A DNA stretch of 6,819 nt, taken from assembly GCA_021325695.1 (NCBI GenBank), contig JAJTCR010000070.1, forward strand, positions 1-6,819, given 5' to 3'. Of this stretch, positions 1 to 5,702 are shown piece by piece. The position numbers were made by a program, and so were the translations under genes. The stretch is from Steroidobacteraceae bacterium (GTDB taxonomy: Bacteria; Pseudomonadota; Gammaproteobacteria; Steroidobacterales; Steroidobacteraceae). Under the pieces are notes generated by a model. The model ran no database searches. It was not told the DNA's origin and worked only from the letters and a program-made list of their open reading frames with translations. Numbering within the stretch: the stretch's first letter is position 1; each line of letters opens with the position of its first letter.

Positions 1-2
1 AG

Positions 3-143
3 GAGTTGCTGCGCGACCCGGCGCTGCTGGCGCGCGTCAAGGCCGACGCCGCCGCGCGGATTGCACGCATTCCGCCGCGCGCCGAGGGAGTGTCGGCCGC
101 GCCCAAGCCGCATCCCGGCCCGGCCGGCATGCGGACCGCCTGA
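3..143 (+). CDS. C-terminal end of an unrecognised protein (5' partial)
   Basis: The frame is open from the left edge to a TGA at 141-143 and encodes the last 46 residues of a protein. The third codon positions are almost all G or C, as in the surrounding genes. The tail opens with a charged, probably helical segment (ELLRDPALLARVKADAAARI) and ends in a Pro/Ala/Gly-rich, likely disordered stretch containing KPHPGPAG. I recognise no domain in this fragment and do not assign a function. It is transcribed in the same direction as the regulator that follows, but the 101-base gap, a hairpin just after the stop and a promoter-like sequence before the next gene suggest a separate transcription unit. 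Confidence 0.6.
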   Translation, partial: ELLRDPALLARVKADAAARIARIPPRAEGVSAAPKPHPGPAGMRTA

Positions 144-144
144 A

Positions 145-169
145 GCGAGCCCCAGCGACGTCGGCTCGC
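145..169 (+). terminator. Hairpin right after the stop of the upstream gene
   Basis: GCGAGCC at 145-151 and GGCTCGC at 163-169 are perfect reverse complements, giving a 7 bp GC-rich stem with an 11-base loop that starts one base after the TGA. No T-run follows, so it is not a classic intrinsic terminator. It could be a weak terminator or an mRNA 3'-end stabiliser. In DNA this GC-rich, a chance inverted repeat is possible. Confidence 0.4.
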
Positions 170-182
170 CGTGCGCCGACCG

Positions 183-211
183 TGGACGCGTCCGCGCATT
201 CCCCCTAAGCT
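183..211 (+). promoter_or_regulatory. Candidate sigma-70 promoter of the LuxR-family regulator
   Basis: TGGACG at 183-188 (4 of 6 to TTGACA) and TAAGCT at 206-211 (first two and last base of TATAAT) are separated by exactly 17 bases. Transcription would begin near 218 and leave a leader of roughly 27 bases before the TTG at 245. The box contains the in-frame TAA (206-208) that limits the regulator's 5' end, so it does lie outside the coding sequence. Support is by eye only. Confidence 0.4.
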
Positions 212-244
212 CGATGCGACGGTTCGCGCCTCGGGGGTCGCGCG

Positions 245-2941
245 TTGTCCGCTGTCCTGCCGATCCTGCCGGTCACGAAGTTTCGCGTCCCGCGCCTGCG
301 CGAGGGCACGGTGGCCCGCGCCGCACTGCTCGAGCGACTCGACGACTCGACGCGCGTGCATCCCGTCTCCGTCGTCTGTGCCCCGGGCGGTTCCGGCAAG
401 ACCACACTGCTTGCGCAACTCGCCGAAGCAGTGCGCGCGGCGGGCGACGCGTGCGTCTGGATCGCGATCGACCAGGAAGACGACGACGCGAACCGCCTGT
501 TCGCGACGCTCGTGCAGGCGCTCGAACCACTGGACCTCGCCTGGGAAACCCCGCCGCGCGAACTCGCGGCCCGCGTGATCGGCGCCGGCGCCGAGACCCG
601 TGCGGCGCTCGCGGCAGCGGTCAACGCGCTCTGCACCAGCGTCGCGCCGCGAGTGGTGCTGGTGCTCGACGACTTCCACCGCGTCACGCGACCGGATGTG
701 GGCACCGTGGTCGAGTCGCTGGTCGAGCGCCTGCCCGACCACGTCGCGATCGTGATCGGCACGCGCGCCGAGCCGGCGTTGCCGCTCGCGCGATGGCGCG
801 TGCACGGCGAGGTCGGCGAATTCACGCTGACGGACCTGCGCTTCACCGAAGGCGAGGCGCTGGAACTGGCCGGAATCGATCGCCTGGACGGACGCGGTGA
901 AACGGGCGAGCCCGTCATGGAAGCGTTGCGCCGCACGCAGGGCTGGGCCGTGGGGCTGTCGATGCTGTTGCACGCCGGGCAGGCGGCGCCGGCGATTGCG
1001 CGAGGACGCGCCCAGGCGCTGGCGGCGCGCGGCGAGGCCGGACAACGCAAGCTGTTTGCCTACCTCGCGCAGGAGGTGCTCGGCCTGTTGCCGCACGAGC
1101 TGCAGGACTTTGCGCTGCGCTGCTCCATCCTCGCAGAATTGACACCGGGACTCTGCGCGGCCGTGACCCTGCGCGACGACGCGGCCGAGATGCTCGACGA
1201 GCTCTATCGGCGCGACCTGTTCCTGAGCGTGGTGGACGAGCAAGGTCCCGTGCTGCGCTTCCACGACCTGTTCCGCGAGTTTCTCGAGGCGGAATTGTCG
1301 AGACGCCTGCCCGGCGAGGTGCAGGCGTTGCACGAACGTGCCGCACGTGCCGAGGAGACGTCCGCGCGCGCGATCCATCACTTCCTGGCGGGCGAGCTCT
1401 GGGACGAGGCGCTCTGGCTGATCCTGCGTGTCGGCGAATCGCTGGTCGCCGCCGGCGCCATCACGACGCTCGAACGCTGGATCGACCAGGTGCCGGAGCA
1501 CGTCCGGCGGAACGACGCACACGTGTCCTACCTGCGCGGCAGCTGCGCGTGGCTGCGCTGGGACTGGGCACGCGCGCGACGCGAGCTCGCGCCGACCACG
1601 GTCGCACTCAAGGCGCCGCTCGAAGCTCAGAGTCGCGTGCGCGCCTATTTCATGCTGATCGACGCGCTCACGTCCTCGGGCGAAGTCGCCGAGGCCTGGC
1701 GGCGGCTCGACGACCTGGCGGCGCTGCCACTCGACGACCTCGGCCAGGCCGAGCACGCACTGCTGCGCGCGTGGTGTCGCGCCGCGGAAGGACGGCCGGC
1801 GCAGGTCGCCGAGCACATGCGCGCGTTCGTCGAGCTGGCCGAACGCAATCCGGCGCTCGTCTGCCCGGTGACGGCAGGGCGCATCCATTGCCTGCTGATC
1901 GGGCTGCCCGGCATCGACGACGTGTTCGATCGATTCGTCGCGGCGACTCGCAACGTGCCCATCGGCGGCCACGCGCCGTGGGAGCTCGCCGCGCTGGCGA
2001 TCGAAGGCTGGGTCCATCTCTGGCACGGCGATGCCGGGAACGCGCAGGCCGTGGTCGAGCGCGCCGAGGTGATGCAGCAGCAGTTCGGCAGCATCCGGCT
2101 GATCGGCGAGCGTCTCGGTCAACTGCGCGCGATGCACGCCGCAGCGCGAGGAAAACACGACGAGGCGCTCGCGATCGCACGCCGGCACGTCGACGGCATG
2201 CGCGCGCCCGAGCTCGCGCCGCACCGGGCGGTCTGGTTGCGCGCGTACCAGCACGGCCTCGCGCGGATGCTCTGGATGGCAGGGCGCGACGCGGATTTCC
2301 TCGCGATGGGTCCCGCGCTGACGGCGCCCCGCACCGACCAGGAGTGGGGCTGGGTCGAGGTCGCGGCGGACGTGAGTCGCGGCCAGGCGGCCCTGCTGCG
2401 TGGCCAGCCGCGCGACGCGCTCGAGCCGCTCGAGCGCGCGTGCGCGAGTTACGCGGACCACTGCCTGCCCTCGGTGTTCTGTGATCCGCGGATCACGCTC
2501 GCGGCTGCGTGGACCGCACTGCGCGAGCGCCGACGCGCGTGGGAGTGCTTCGAGCCGCTCTATCGCGGCGCCGTCGAGCGCGATGAATACGGCACCCTCC
2601 TGCTCGATTCGCGTCGGCACCTCGCGGCGGTGCTCGACGGGTTGCCAGCGGACGTGCGCGAAGCGCCGCCCACCGTGCGCCTGCGGGAGCGTCTGCTCGC
2701 CTGGACTCGCGGCGTCGACGGGGGCACGGCCCGGGTCGCAGGTCCGCTCGCGCGCTTGACGGAGCGCGAGCGCGAGGTGCTCGCCGCCGTGGCCGGTGGC
2801 GCGGGCAACAAGCACATCGCCCGCGCGCTCGACCTGAGCCTGCACACGGTCAAACGTCACATTGCCAATATTCTGGACAAGCTCGACTGTGCCTCGCGCG
2901 GCCAGGCGGCCGAGATCTACCGGCGTACGGCACAGAACTGA
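245..2941 (+). CDS. LuxR-family transcriptional regulator, MalT-like (STAND ATPase)
   Basis: An 898-residue cytoplasmic regulator with the full architecture of the large MalT-type (LAL/STAND) class. The N-terminus has the family's TKFRVPRLR...V.R..LLERL signature. The Walker A loop is APGGSGKTT (residues 46-54, Lys52), and Walker B is VVLVLDDFHRV with Asp142-Asp143. An IGTRAEPALPLARWR segment near residue 175 and TQGWAVGLS follow, as is usual in the family. Residues about 370-810 form a long Ala/Leu/Arg-rich helical region, presumably the TPR-like ligand-sensing superhelix. The C-terminal LuxR helix-turn-helix spans about 835-898, beginning LTEREREVL, with recognition helix SLHTVKRHIANILDKL. 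In MalT, inducer and ATP binding drive oligomerisation and DNA binding. The inducer here cannot be read from the sequence. The start must be TTG 245: an in-frame TAA lies at 206-208, no ATG or GTG occurs between, and the conserved N-terminus begins within ten residues. A GGGGG at 233-237 is a weak ribosome site. The NTF2-like gene follows after 29 bases. Confidence 0.93.
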   Translation: MSAVLPILPVTKFRVPRLREGTVARAALLERLDDSTRVHPVSVVCAPGGSGKTTLLAQLAEAVRAAGDACVWIAIDQEDDDANRLFATLVQALEPLDLAWETPPRELAARVIGAGAETRAALAAAVNALCTSVAPRVVLVLDDFHRVTRPDVGTVVESLVERLPDHVAIVIGTRAEPALPLARWRVHGEVGEFTLTDLRFTEGEALELAGIDRLDGRGETGEPVMEALRRTQGWAVGLSMLLHAGQAAPAIARGRAQALAARGEAGQRKLFAYLAQEVLGLLPHELQDFALRCSILAELTPGLCAAVTLRDDAAEMLDELYRRDLFLSVVDEQGPVLRFHDLFREFLEAELSRRLPGEVQALHERAARAEETSARAIHHFLAGELWDEALWLILRVGESLVAAGAITTLERWIDQVPEHVRRNDAHVSYLRGSCAWLRWDWARARRELAPTTVALKAPLEAQSRVRAYFMLIDALTSSGEVAEAWRRLDDLAALPLDDLGQAEHALLRAWCRAAEGRPAQVAEHMRAFVELAERNPALVCPVTAGRIHCLLIGLPGIDDVFDRFVAATRNVPIGGHAPWELAALAIEGWVHLWHGDAGNAQAVVERAEVMQQQFGSIRLIGERLGQLRAMHAAARGKHDEALAIARRHVDGMRAPELAPHRAVWLRAYQHGLARMLWMAGRDADFLAMGPALTAPRTDQEWGWVEVAADVSRGQAALLRGQPRDALEPLERACASYADHCLPSVFCDPRITLAAAWTALRERRRAWECFEPLYRGAVERDEYGTLLLDSRRHLAAVLDGLPADVREAPPTVRLRERLLAWTRGVDGGTARVAGPLARLTEREREVLAAVAGGAGNKHIARALDLSLHTVKRHIANILDKLDCASRGQAAEIYRRTAQN

Positions 2942-2957
2942 GCGGCCATGGCTCCCC

Positions 2958-2964
2958 GGGAGGG
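2958..2964 (+). promoter_or_regulatory. Ribosome binding site fixing the NTF2-like gene start
   Basis: GGGAGGG lies six bases before ATG 2971. It supports that ATG over the nearby ATG at 2948, which is in a different frame and has no comparable site, and over an internal GTG at 3022. It is one of only two strong Shine-Dalgarno sequences in the window. Confidence 0.6.
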
Positions 2965-2970
2965 CGGCGG

Positions 2971-3474
2971 ATGGCTCCTCGAGGCGATCCGACGCGGGGT
3001 GCTGCACTGCACACTTCCTGCGTGGACACCCAGAACCCCGATTTCACACGTGCGCACGGCGCCGAGGACACCGTCCTGGAGCCCGAACTCGTCGGCCAGG
3101 CCGCCGTGGCCGCCTGGCTGGACGGGCTGTGCGCGCAATACACGGACGATGTGCGCTGGAGTGCGCCCCGGCGCGGCGTCGCGTACGTCGGTCGCGCTCG
3201 CGTCGAAGCGGCGCTCGCACGCGAACTCGCGGCCATGACCGAGCCGCGCGTGTGCGTGCTCCGACGCTCCCCCGGGCAGGCGCAGTCGTTCCACGAATTC
3301 ACGATCCGCTTTCACCTCGCCGCGCCCGGCATCGAAGGCGTGCACTTGCCGCTGGGCGCCGCAGTCGAGCTCGAACGCCTCCGCGTGCTGACGCACGACA
3401 TGGACGGCCACGTCGCGGTCGAGACCTGCATCGAAACCTGGACCTCGCTCGCGCCACGGCCGTCCGAGGGCTGA
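2971..3474 (+). CDS. NTF2-like / SnoaL-like family protein
   Basis: A 167-residue soluble protein with no signal peptide or membrane segment. Residues about 40-160 look like the cone-shaped alpha+beta NTF2/SnoaL fold. A helix (VAAWLDGLCAQYTDDVRW) leads into the first strand with Trp63. Then come a Tyr-Val-Gly-Arg segment (72-75) and a helix RVEAALARELAAM, which is the usual 'G.eai...l' element. Alternating beta strands follow, such as SFHEFTIRFHLA, ending in VAVETCIETWTSL. The fold is used for small-molecule enzymes, for ligand-binding proteins and for accessory domains. Nothing here fixes a reaction, so only the family is assigned. The first 35 residues are poorly ordered in character and may be an extension. 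The gene is 29 bases behind the MalT-like regulator with no visible terminator or promoter between, so co-transcription is likely. It might bind or make the regulator's ligand, but that is a guess. Confidence 0.72.
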   Translation: MAPRGDPTRGAALHTSCVDTQNPDFTRAHGAEDTVLEPELVGQAAVAAWLDGLCAQYTDDVRWSAPRRGVAYVGRARVEAALARELAAMTEPRVCVLRRSPGQAQSFHEFTIRFHLAAPGIEGVHLPLGAAVELERLRVLTHDMDGHVAVETCIETWTSLAPRPSEG

Positions 3475-3485
3475 CGCCCCAAGGT

Positions 3486-3515
3486 TCGACGTCGCGGACC
3501 AGCCCGGCCGATAAT
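3486..3515 (+). promoter_or_regulatory. Candidate promoter of the rhomboid gene (GATAAT box)
   Basis: GATAAT at 3510-3515 matches the -10 consensus at five of six positions, which is rare by chance in DNA this GC-rich. TCGACG at 3486-3491 (4 of 6 to TTGACA) lies 18 bases upstream. The predicted transcription start is near 3522, giving a leader of about 25 bases to TTG 3547. The -10 box overlaps the ATG at 3514, so that ATG could not be in this transcript. Confidence 0.55.
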
Positions 3516-3546
3516 GGCCGGACGCCCCTCCGCACGAGAACTCCAT

Positions 3547-4140
3547 TTGAGCATTGCACTGCTGATCTTCGGCGCGACGATCGTCGCGAGCCTGGTGGCG
3601 CTGTACGCCGCGCCCGGCCTGCTCGAGCGCTGCCTGTTCCGTCCCTACTGGCTCGTCCGGAAGAGCCGGTACGACACCTTGATCACGAGCGGCTTCGTGC
3701 ACGCCGACCTGCCGCACCTGGTCTTCAACATGGTCACGTTCTGGTTCTTCGCGTTTCCGCTCGAGCGCCGCATCGGCAGCACCGCGTTCGCCGTCCTGTA
3801 TTTCTCGAGCCTCGTGCTCAGCGACCTCGGCACGTATCTCAAGCACCGCAACGACCCCGACTATGCCTCGCTCGGCGCGAGCGGCGCGATCAGCGCCGTG
3901 CTGTTCGCCAACATCGTGTATTTCCCGACCCAGAGCCTGTTCATCATCCCGATTCCGGTGCCCATTCCGGCGCCGCTGTTCGCGGTGGGTTACGTCGCGT
4001 ACTCGTGGTACTCGGCGCGGCAGGCGCGCGGCCGCATCAATCACGACGCGCACCTGGGTGGCGCGCTCTACGGCCTGCTCTTCGTGCTGCTGATCGACCC
4101 GGGCGCGTACGGTCGCCTGCTCGAATTCGTCGGGGGCTGA
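3547..4140 (+). CDS. Rhomboid family intramembrane serine protease
   Basis: A 197-residue polytopic inner-membrane protein with all the hallmarks of an active rhomboid. HLVFN (residues 57-61) supplies the TM2 His and Asn equivalent to GlpG His150/Asn154. The catalytic serine is Ser112 in GASGAISAV. The catalytic His169 lies in HDAHLGGALYG, the GxxxG-like last helix. About six hydrophobic segments are visible, beginning right at the N-terminus (SIALLIFGATIVASLVALYA) and including a Pro-rich IIPIPVPIPAPLFA stretch. Rhomboids cut substrates within or beside a transmembrane helix. The start is uncertain. ATG 3514 would add 11 polar residues, but it is embedded in the GATAAT -10 box and has no ribosome site. 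TTG 3547 lies after the predicted transcription start, has a weak GAG at 3536-3538, and puts TM1 at the N-terminus. A gene caller may report 3514. The substrate is unknown. The next gene encodes a small membrane protein with a Gly-Gly-TM tail. Confidence 0.88.
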   Translation: MSIALLIFGATIVASLVALYAAPGLLERCLFRPYWLVRKSRYDTLITSGFVHADLPHLVFNMVTFWFFAFPLERRIGSTAFAVLYFSSLVLSDLGTYLKHRNDPDYASLGASGAISAVLFANIVYFPTQSLFIIPIPVPIPAPLFAVGYVAYSWYSARQARGRINHDAHLGGALYGLLFVLLIDPGAYGRLLEFVGG

Positions 4141-4176
4141 GCGGAAACGAGAACTGTGTCATGCCCGCGCAGCCCC
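4133..4176 (+). other. Imperfect hairpin overlapping the rhomboid stop codon
   Basis: GGGGCTG (4133-4139) pairs with CAGCCCC (4170-4176). After one A/G mismatch, GCGG (4141-4144) pairs with CCGC (4165-4168), leaving a 20-base loop. The outer stem covers the last codons and most of the TGA of the rhomboid gene, and the structure ends 38 bases before the next -10 box. There is no T-tract. It may reduce read-through or stabilise the 3' end, and chance is possible at this GC content. Confidence 0.3.
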
Positions 4177-4213
4177 GCACCGCGCGAAAACCCGCGCCGG
4201 AGATGCGCTGCGG

Positions 4214-4219
4214 TAGACT
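4214..4219 (+). promoter_or_regulatory. -10-like box (TAGACT) before the PA2779/PA2778 pair
   Basis: TAGACT keeps the critical first, second and last bases of TATAAT. It would start transcription near 4226, about 23 bases before ATG 4249. I find no convincing -35 at 16-18 bases, where the sequence is CCCGCG-like, so activation by a regulator or an alternative sigma factor is possible. It also argues against any translation start upstream of it, such as the in-frame ATG at 4156. Confidence 0.45.
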
Positions 4220-4236
4220 TTCGCGAACTTGTCATC

Positions 4237-4243
4237 AGGAGGG
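4237..4243 (+). promoter_or_regulatory. Strong Shine-Dalgarno deciding the PA2779-family start
   Basis: AGGAGGG sits five bases before ATG 4249. It selects this ATG over the in-frame ATG 4156, which would prepend 31 residues ahead of an obvious signal peptide. It is the strongest ribosome binding site in the window and suggests the small protein is made in quantity relative to its partner, whose GTG start has no clear site. Confidence 0.75.
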
Positions 4244-4248
4244 TCGCC

Positions 4249-4623
4249 ATGCTGTTCCGCAAAGCCGTCGTCTATGCACTGTGCCTCGCCGTATTCAACC
4301 TCGGCTCACCGCTGGTCGCCCGCGCCGAACTCGTCGGCACGCTGCAGGCCGTCGAGGCGGGTACGCGTGCGGACGACCTCGCAACCGTCAGCACGGCGCT
4401 GGCCAGGCAGGAAGTGCGCGAGCAGATGGCGGTGCTGGGTGTCGACGCGGCGGACATCGATGCGCGCGTGGCGCGATTGACGGACACCGAGTTGCGTACG
4501 CTCGCCGACCGCATGGACGAGATGCCCGCCGGCGGCGATGCGCTCGCGGTGATCGGCATCGTGTTCGTGGTGCTGGTCATCCTCGAACTCGTCGGCGTCA
4601 TCGACATCTTCAAGAAGACTTGA
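4249..4623 (+). CDS. PA2779 family small membrane protein
   Basis: A 124-residue protein that I recognise as the PA2779 type, named after Pseudomonas aeruginosa PA2779. It has an N-terminal signal peptide (MLFRK, then a hydrophobic core, with a likely signal peptidase I site after Ala24-Arg25-Ala26). A short helical extracytoplasmic segment follows, containing the family-typical REQMAVLGVDAADIDARVARL and LTDTELRTLADRMDEMPAGG. A single C-terminal transmembrane helix spans about residues 98-118 and ends in Lys122-Lys123. The predicted topology is a periplasmic body anchored by the tail, with the two lysines in the cytoplasm. Gly95-Gly96 lies just outside the membrane on the periplasmic side. 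The molecular function of the family is not known to me. It has a strong ribosome site, and the PA2778-family peptidase gene follows after 35 bases, a pairing also seen in P. aeruginosa. An operon and a functional partnership are therefore likely. The Gly-Gly may be a cleavage site, which is inference only. Confidence 0.85.
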   Translation: MLFRKAVVYALCLAVFNLGSPLVARAELVGTLQAVEAGTRADDLATVSTALARQEVREQMAVLGVDAADIDARVARLTDTELRTLADRMDEMPAGGDALAVIGIVFVVLVILELVGVIDIFKKT

Positions 4624-4658
4624 GGCAGGGGTCGCCGACGCACCACCGTCGTCGCGGG

Positions 4659-5657
4659 GTGCGCCGCGTCCGCCTGCGTGCGGTCGTCGCCGGCCTCACA
4701 CTGACGAGCCTCGCGGGCTGCGCCGGCAATGCGCAGCTCGCGGACCTCGCGATTCCGTTGCGGCTTCCTGCCGTCGTCGAACTCGACTCGACGCCCTTCT
4801 ACCCGCAGTCCGAGCAACAGTGCGGCCCGGCCGCACTGGCGACCCTGCTCGAGGCTGCGGGGCACGCCGCGCCGCTCGACCGACTCCAGCGTGAAATCTT
4901 CGTCCCGGGACGGCAGGGCTCACTGCAACCGGAGCTGGTCGCGGCGATCCGCGCCCGCGGCCTGCTGCCGTACGAATCCGGCGGCGACCTCGGCGGGCTG
5001 ATGGCCGACCTCGCCGCGGGACACCCGGTGCTCGTGCTGCAGAAGCAGGGCTTCGGTCCGTGGCCCGCCTGGCATTACGCGGTCGCGATCGGCTACGACA
5101 GCCGACGCGAAACCGTCGTATTGCGCTCGGGCACGACGGAGCGGCTCGAACTGCGCGCGGCCGTGTTCGACGCGACATGGGGTGGCGCCGAACGCTGGGC
5201 GCTGGTCGCGCTGGAGCCCGGACGAATGCCCGCACGACCCGACCTCGAGCGCTACCTGCGCGCCGCCGCTTCGCTCGAAGCGGTGGGGCAGCTCGACGGG
5301 GCTCGCGACGCCTTTGCGGCCGCCGCGGACCACTGGCCCGACCAGCCGATGCCGCGGCTCGGTTTGGCCAACGTCGATGCGGCGCGCGGGCACTGGAGCG
5401 AAGCGGAGCGTGGATACCGCGCCGTGCTCGAACTGGAGCCACGCCTCGCGGCGGCGCTCAACAATCGCGCCGAGGCATTGAGCCGGCTCGGTTGCCACGC
5501 GGTCGCCCGCGACGTGCTCGAACGCGGCGCCGCTCGGATCGATCCCGACGACCCGCTGCGACCGGCGTTGTCGCGCACGCTCGCGGATATCCAAGCGCGG
5601 GCCGCCGTCGCGGAGGCGATCGAACCCGACCTCTGCGCGCGGCTCGGCCAACCGTGA
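4659..5657 (+). CDS. PA2778 family C39-like cysteine peptidase lipoprotein with TPR-like tail
   Basis: A 332-residue exported lipoprotein. From GTG 4659 the N-terminus is MRRVRLR, a hydrophobic stretch and the lipobox Leu18-Ala19-Gly20-Cys21. Ala at +2 favours outer-membrane sorting. No SD is visible, but the signal peptide fixes this start. Residues about 45-185 form a papain-like C39-clan domain. Gln50 is the oxyanion-hole candidate, five residues before nucleophile Cys55 in QQCGPAALATLL. The general base is His139 in PAWHYAVAIGYD. The acidic third residue expected about 16 residues after the His in bacteriocin-type C39 enzymes is absent: the position reads Leu-Arg-Ser-Gly (155-158), with Asp147 the nearest acid. 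Residues about 197-310 are helical TPR-like repeats (YLRAAASLEAVGQLDGARDAF; AEALSRLG) for protein contact. The gene has no ABC-transporter domain, unlike bacteriocin C39 exporters. It matches the PA2778 family and follows its PA2779 partner. The substrate is unknown. The role is probably extracytoplasmic proteolysis or crosslink-type chemistry at the envelope. Confidence 0.88.
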   Translation: MRRVRLRAVVAGLTLTSLAGCAGNAQLADLAIPLRLPAVVELDSTPFYPQSEQQCGPAALATLLEAAGHAAPLDRLQREIFVPGRQGSLQPELVAAIRARGLLPYESGGDLGGLMADLAAGHPVLVLQKQGFGPWPAWHYAVAIGYDSRRETVVLRSGTTERLELRAAVFDATWGGAERWALVALEPGRMPARPDLERYLRAAASLEAVGQLDGARDAFAAAADHWPDQPMPRLGLANVDAARGHWSEAERGYRAVLELEPRLAAALNNRAEALSRLGCHAVARDVLERGAARIDPDDPLRPALSRTLADIQARAAVAEAIEPDLCARLGQP

Positions 5658-5673
5658 GAGCCGCCCTCGGCTC
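5658..5673 (+). terminator. Hairpin immediately after the PA2778-family gene
   Basis: GAGCCG (5658-5663), loop CCCT and CGGCTC (5668-5673) form a perfect 6 bp stem with a tetraloop that begins on the base after the TGA. No U-tract follows. Its position between this stop and the next -10 box, 18 bases downstream, fits a weak terminator or 3'-end stabiliser for the two-gene unit. Confidence 0.4.
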
Positions 5674-5690
5674 CAGCACGCCTGCCGGTT

Positions 5691-5696
5691 TAAACT
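5691..5696 (+). promoter_or_regulatory. -10-like box (TAAACT) next to the start of a small gene
   Basis: TAAACT lies in the only clearly AT-rich patch of this region (GGTTTAAACTT). It ends six bases before ATG 5703, so transcription would begin at or within a base or two of that ATG. No good -35 is seen at 16-18 bases. This supports a leaderless mRNA for the following gene. Confidence 0.45.
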
Positions 5697-5702
5697 TCCT
5701 GC

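Noticed and set aside
61..900. 279-codon plus-strand frame overlapping the regulator's 5' region
   Set aside because: The product is Arg/Ala/Pro-rich with no motif. The regulator's Walker A and B sequences occupy another frame of the same DNA.
2945..2952. GCCATGGC palindrome between the regulator and the NTF2-like gene as an operator
   Set aside because: Eight-base GC-rich palindromes are common by chance here, and there is no second copy near the regulator's promoter to support autoregulation.
2917..4053. 378-codon minus-strand open frame across three plus-strand genes
   Set aside because: It runs antisense to the NTF2-like and rhomboid genes, both supported by recognisable motifs. Its product is low-complexity Arg/Ala/Glu-rich with no domain. 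Long antisense frames are expected in DNA with this GC content.
4156..4248. Upstream ATG for the PA2779-family gene adding 31 residues
   Set aside because: It lies before the TAGACT box and has no ribosome site, and it would bury the signal peptide. ATG 4249 has an AGGAGGG at ideal spacing.
2862..4658. Long in-frame 5' extension of the PA2778-family gene (a 931-codon frame)
   Set aside because: It crosses the regulator's end, the NTF2-like, rhomboid and PA2779 genes in another frame and yields Arg/Pro-rich nonsense. The lipoprotein signal peptide at GTG 4659 marks the real start.
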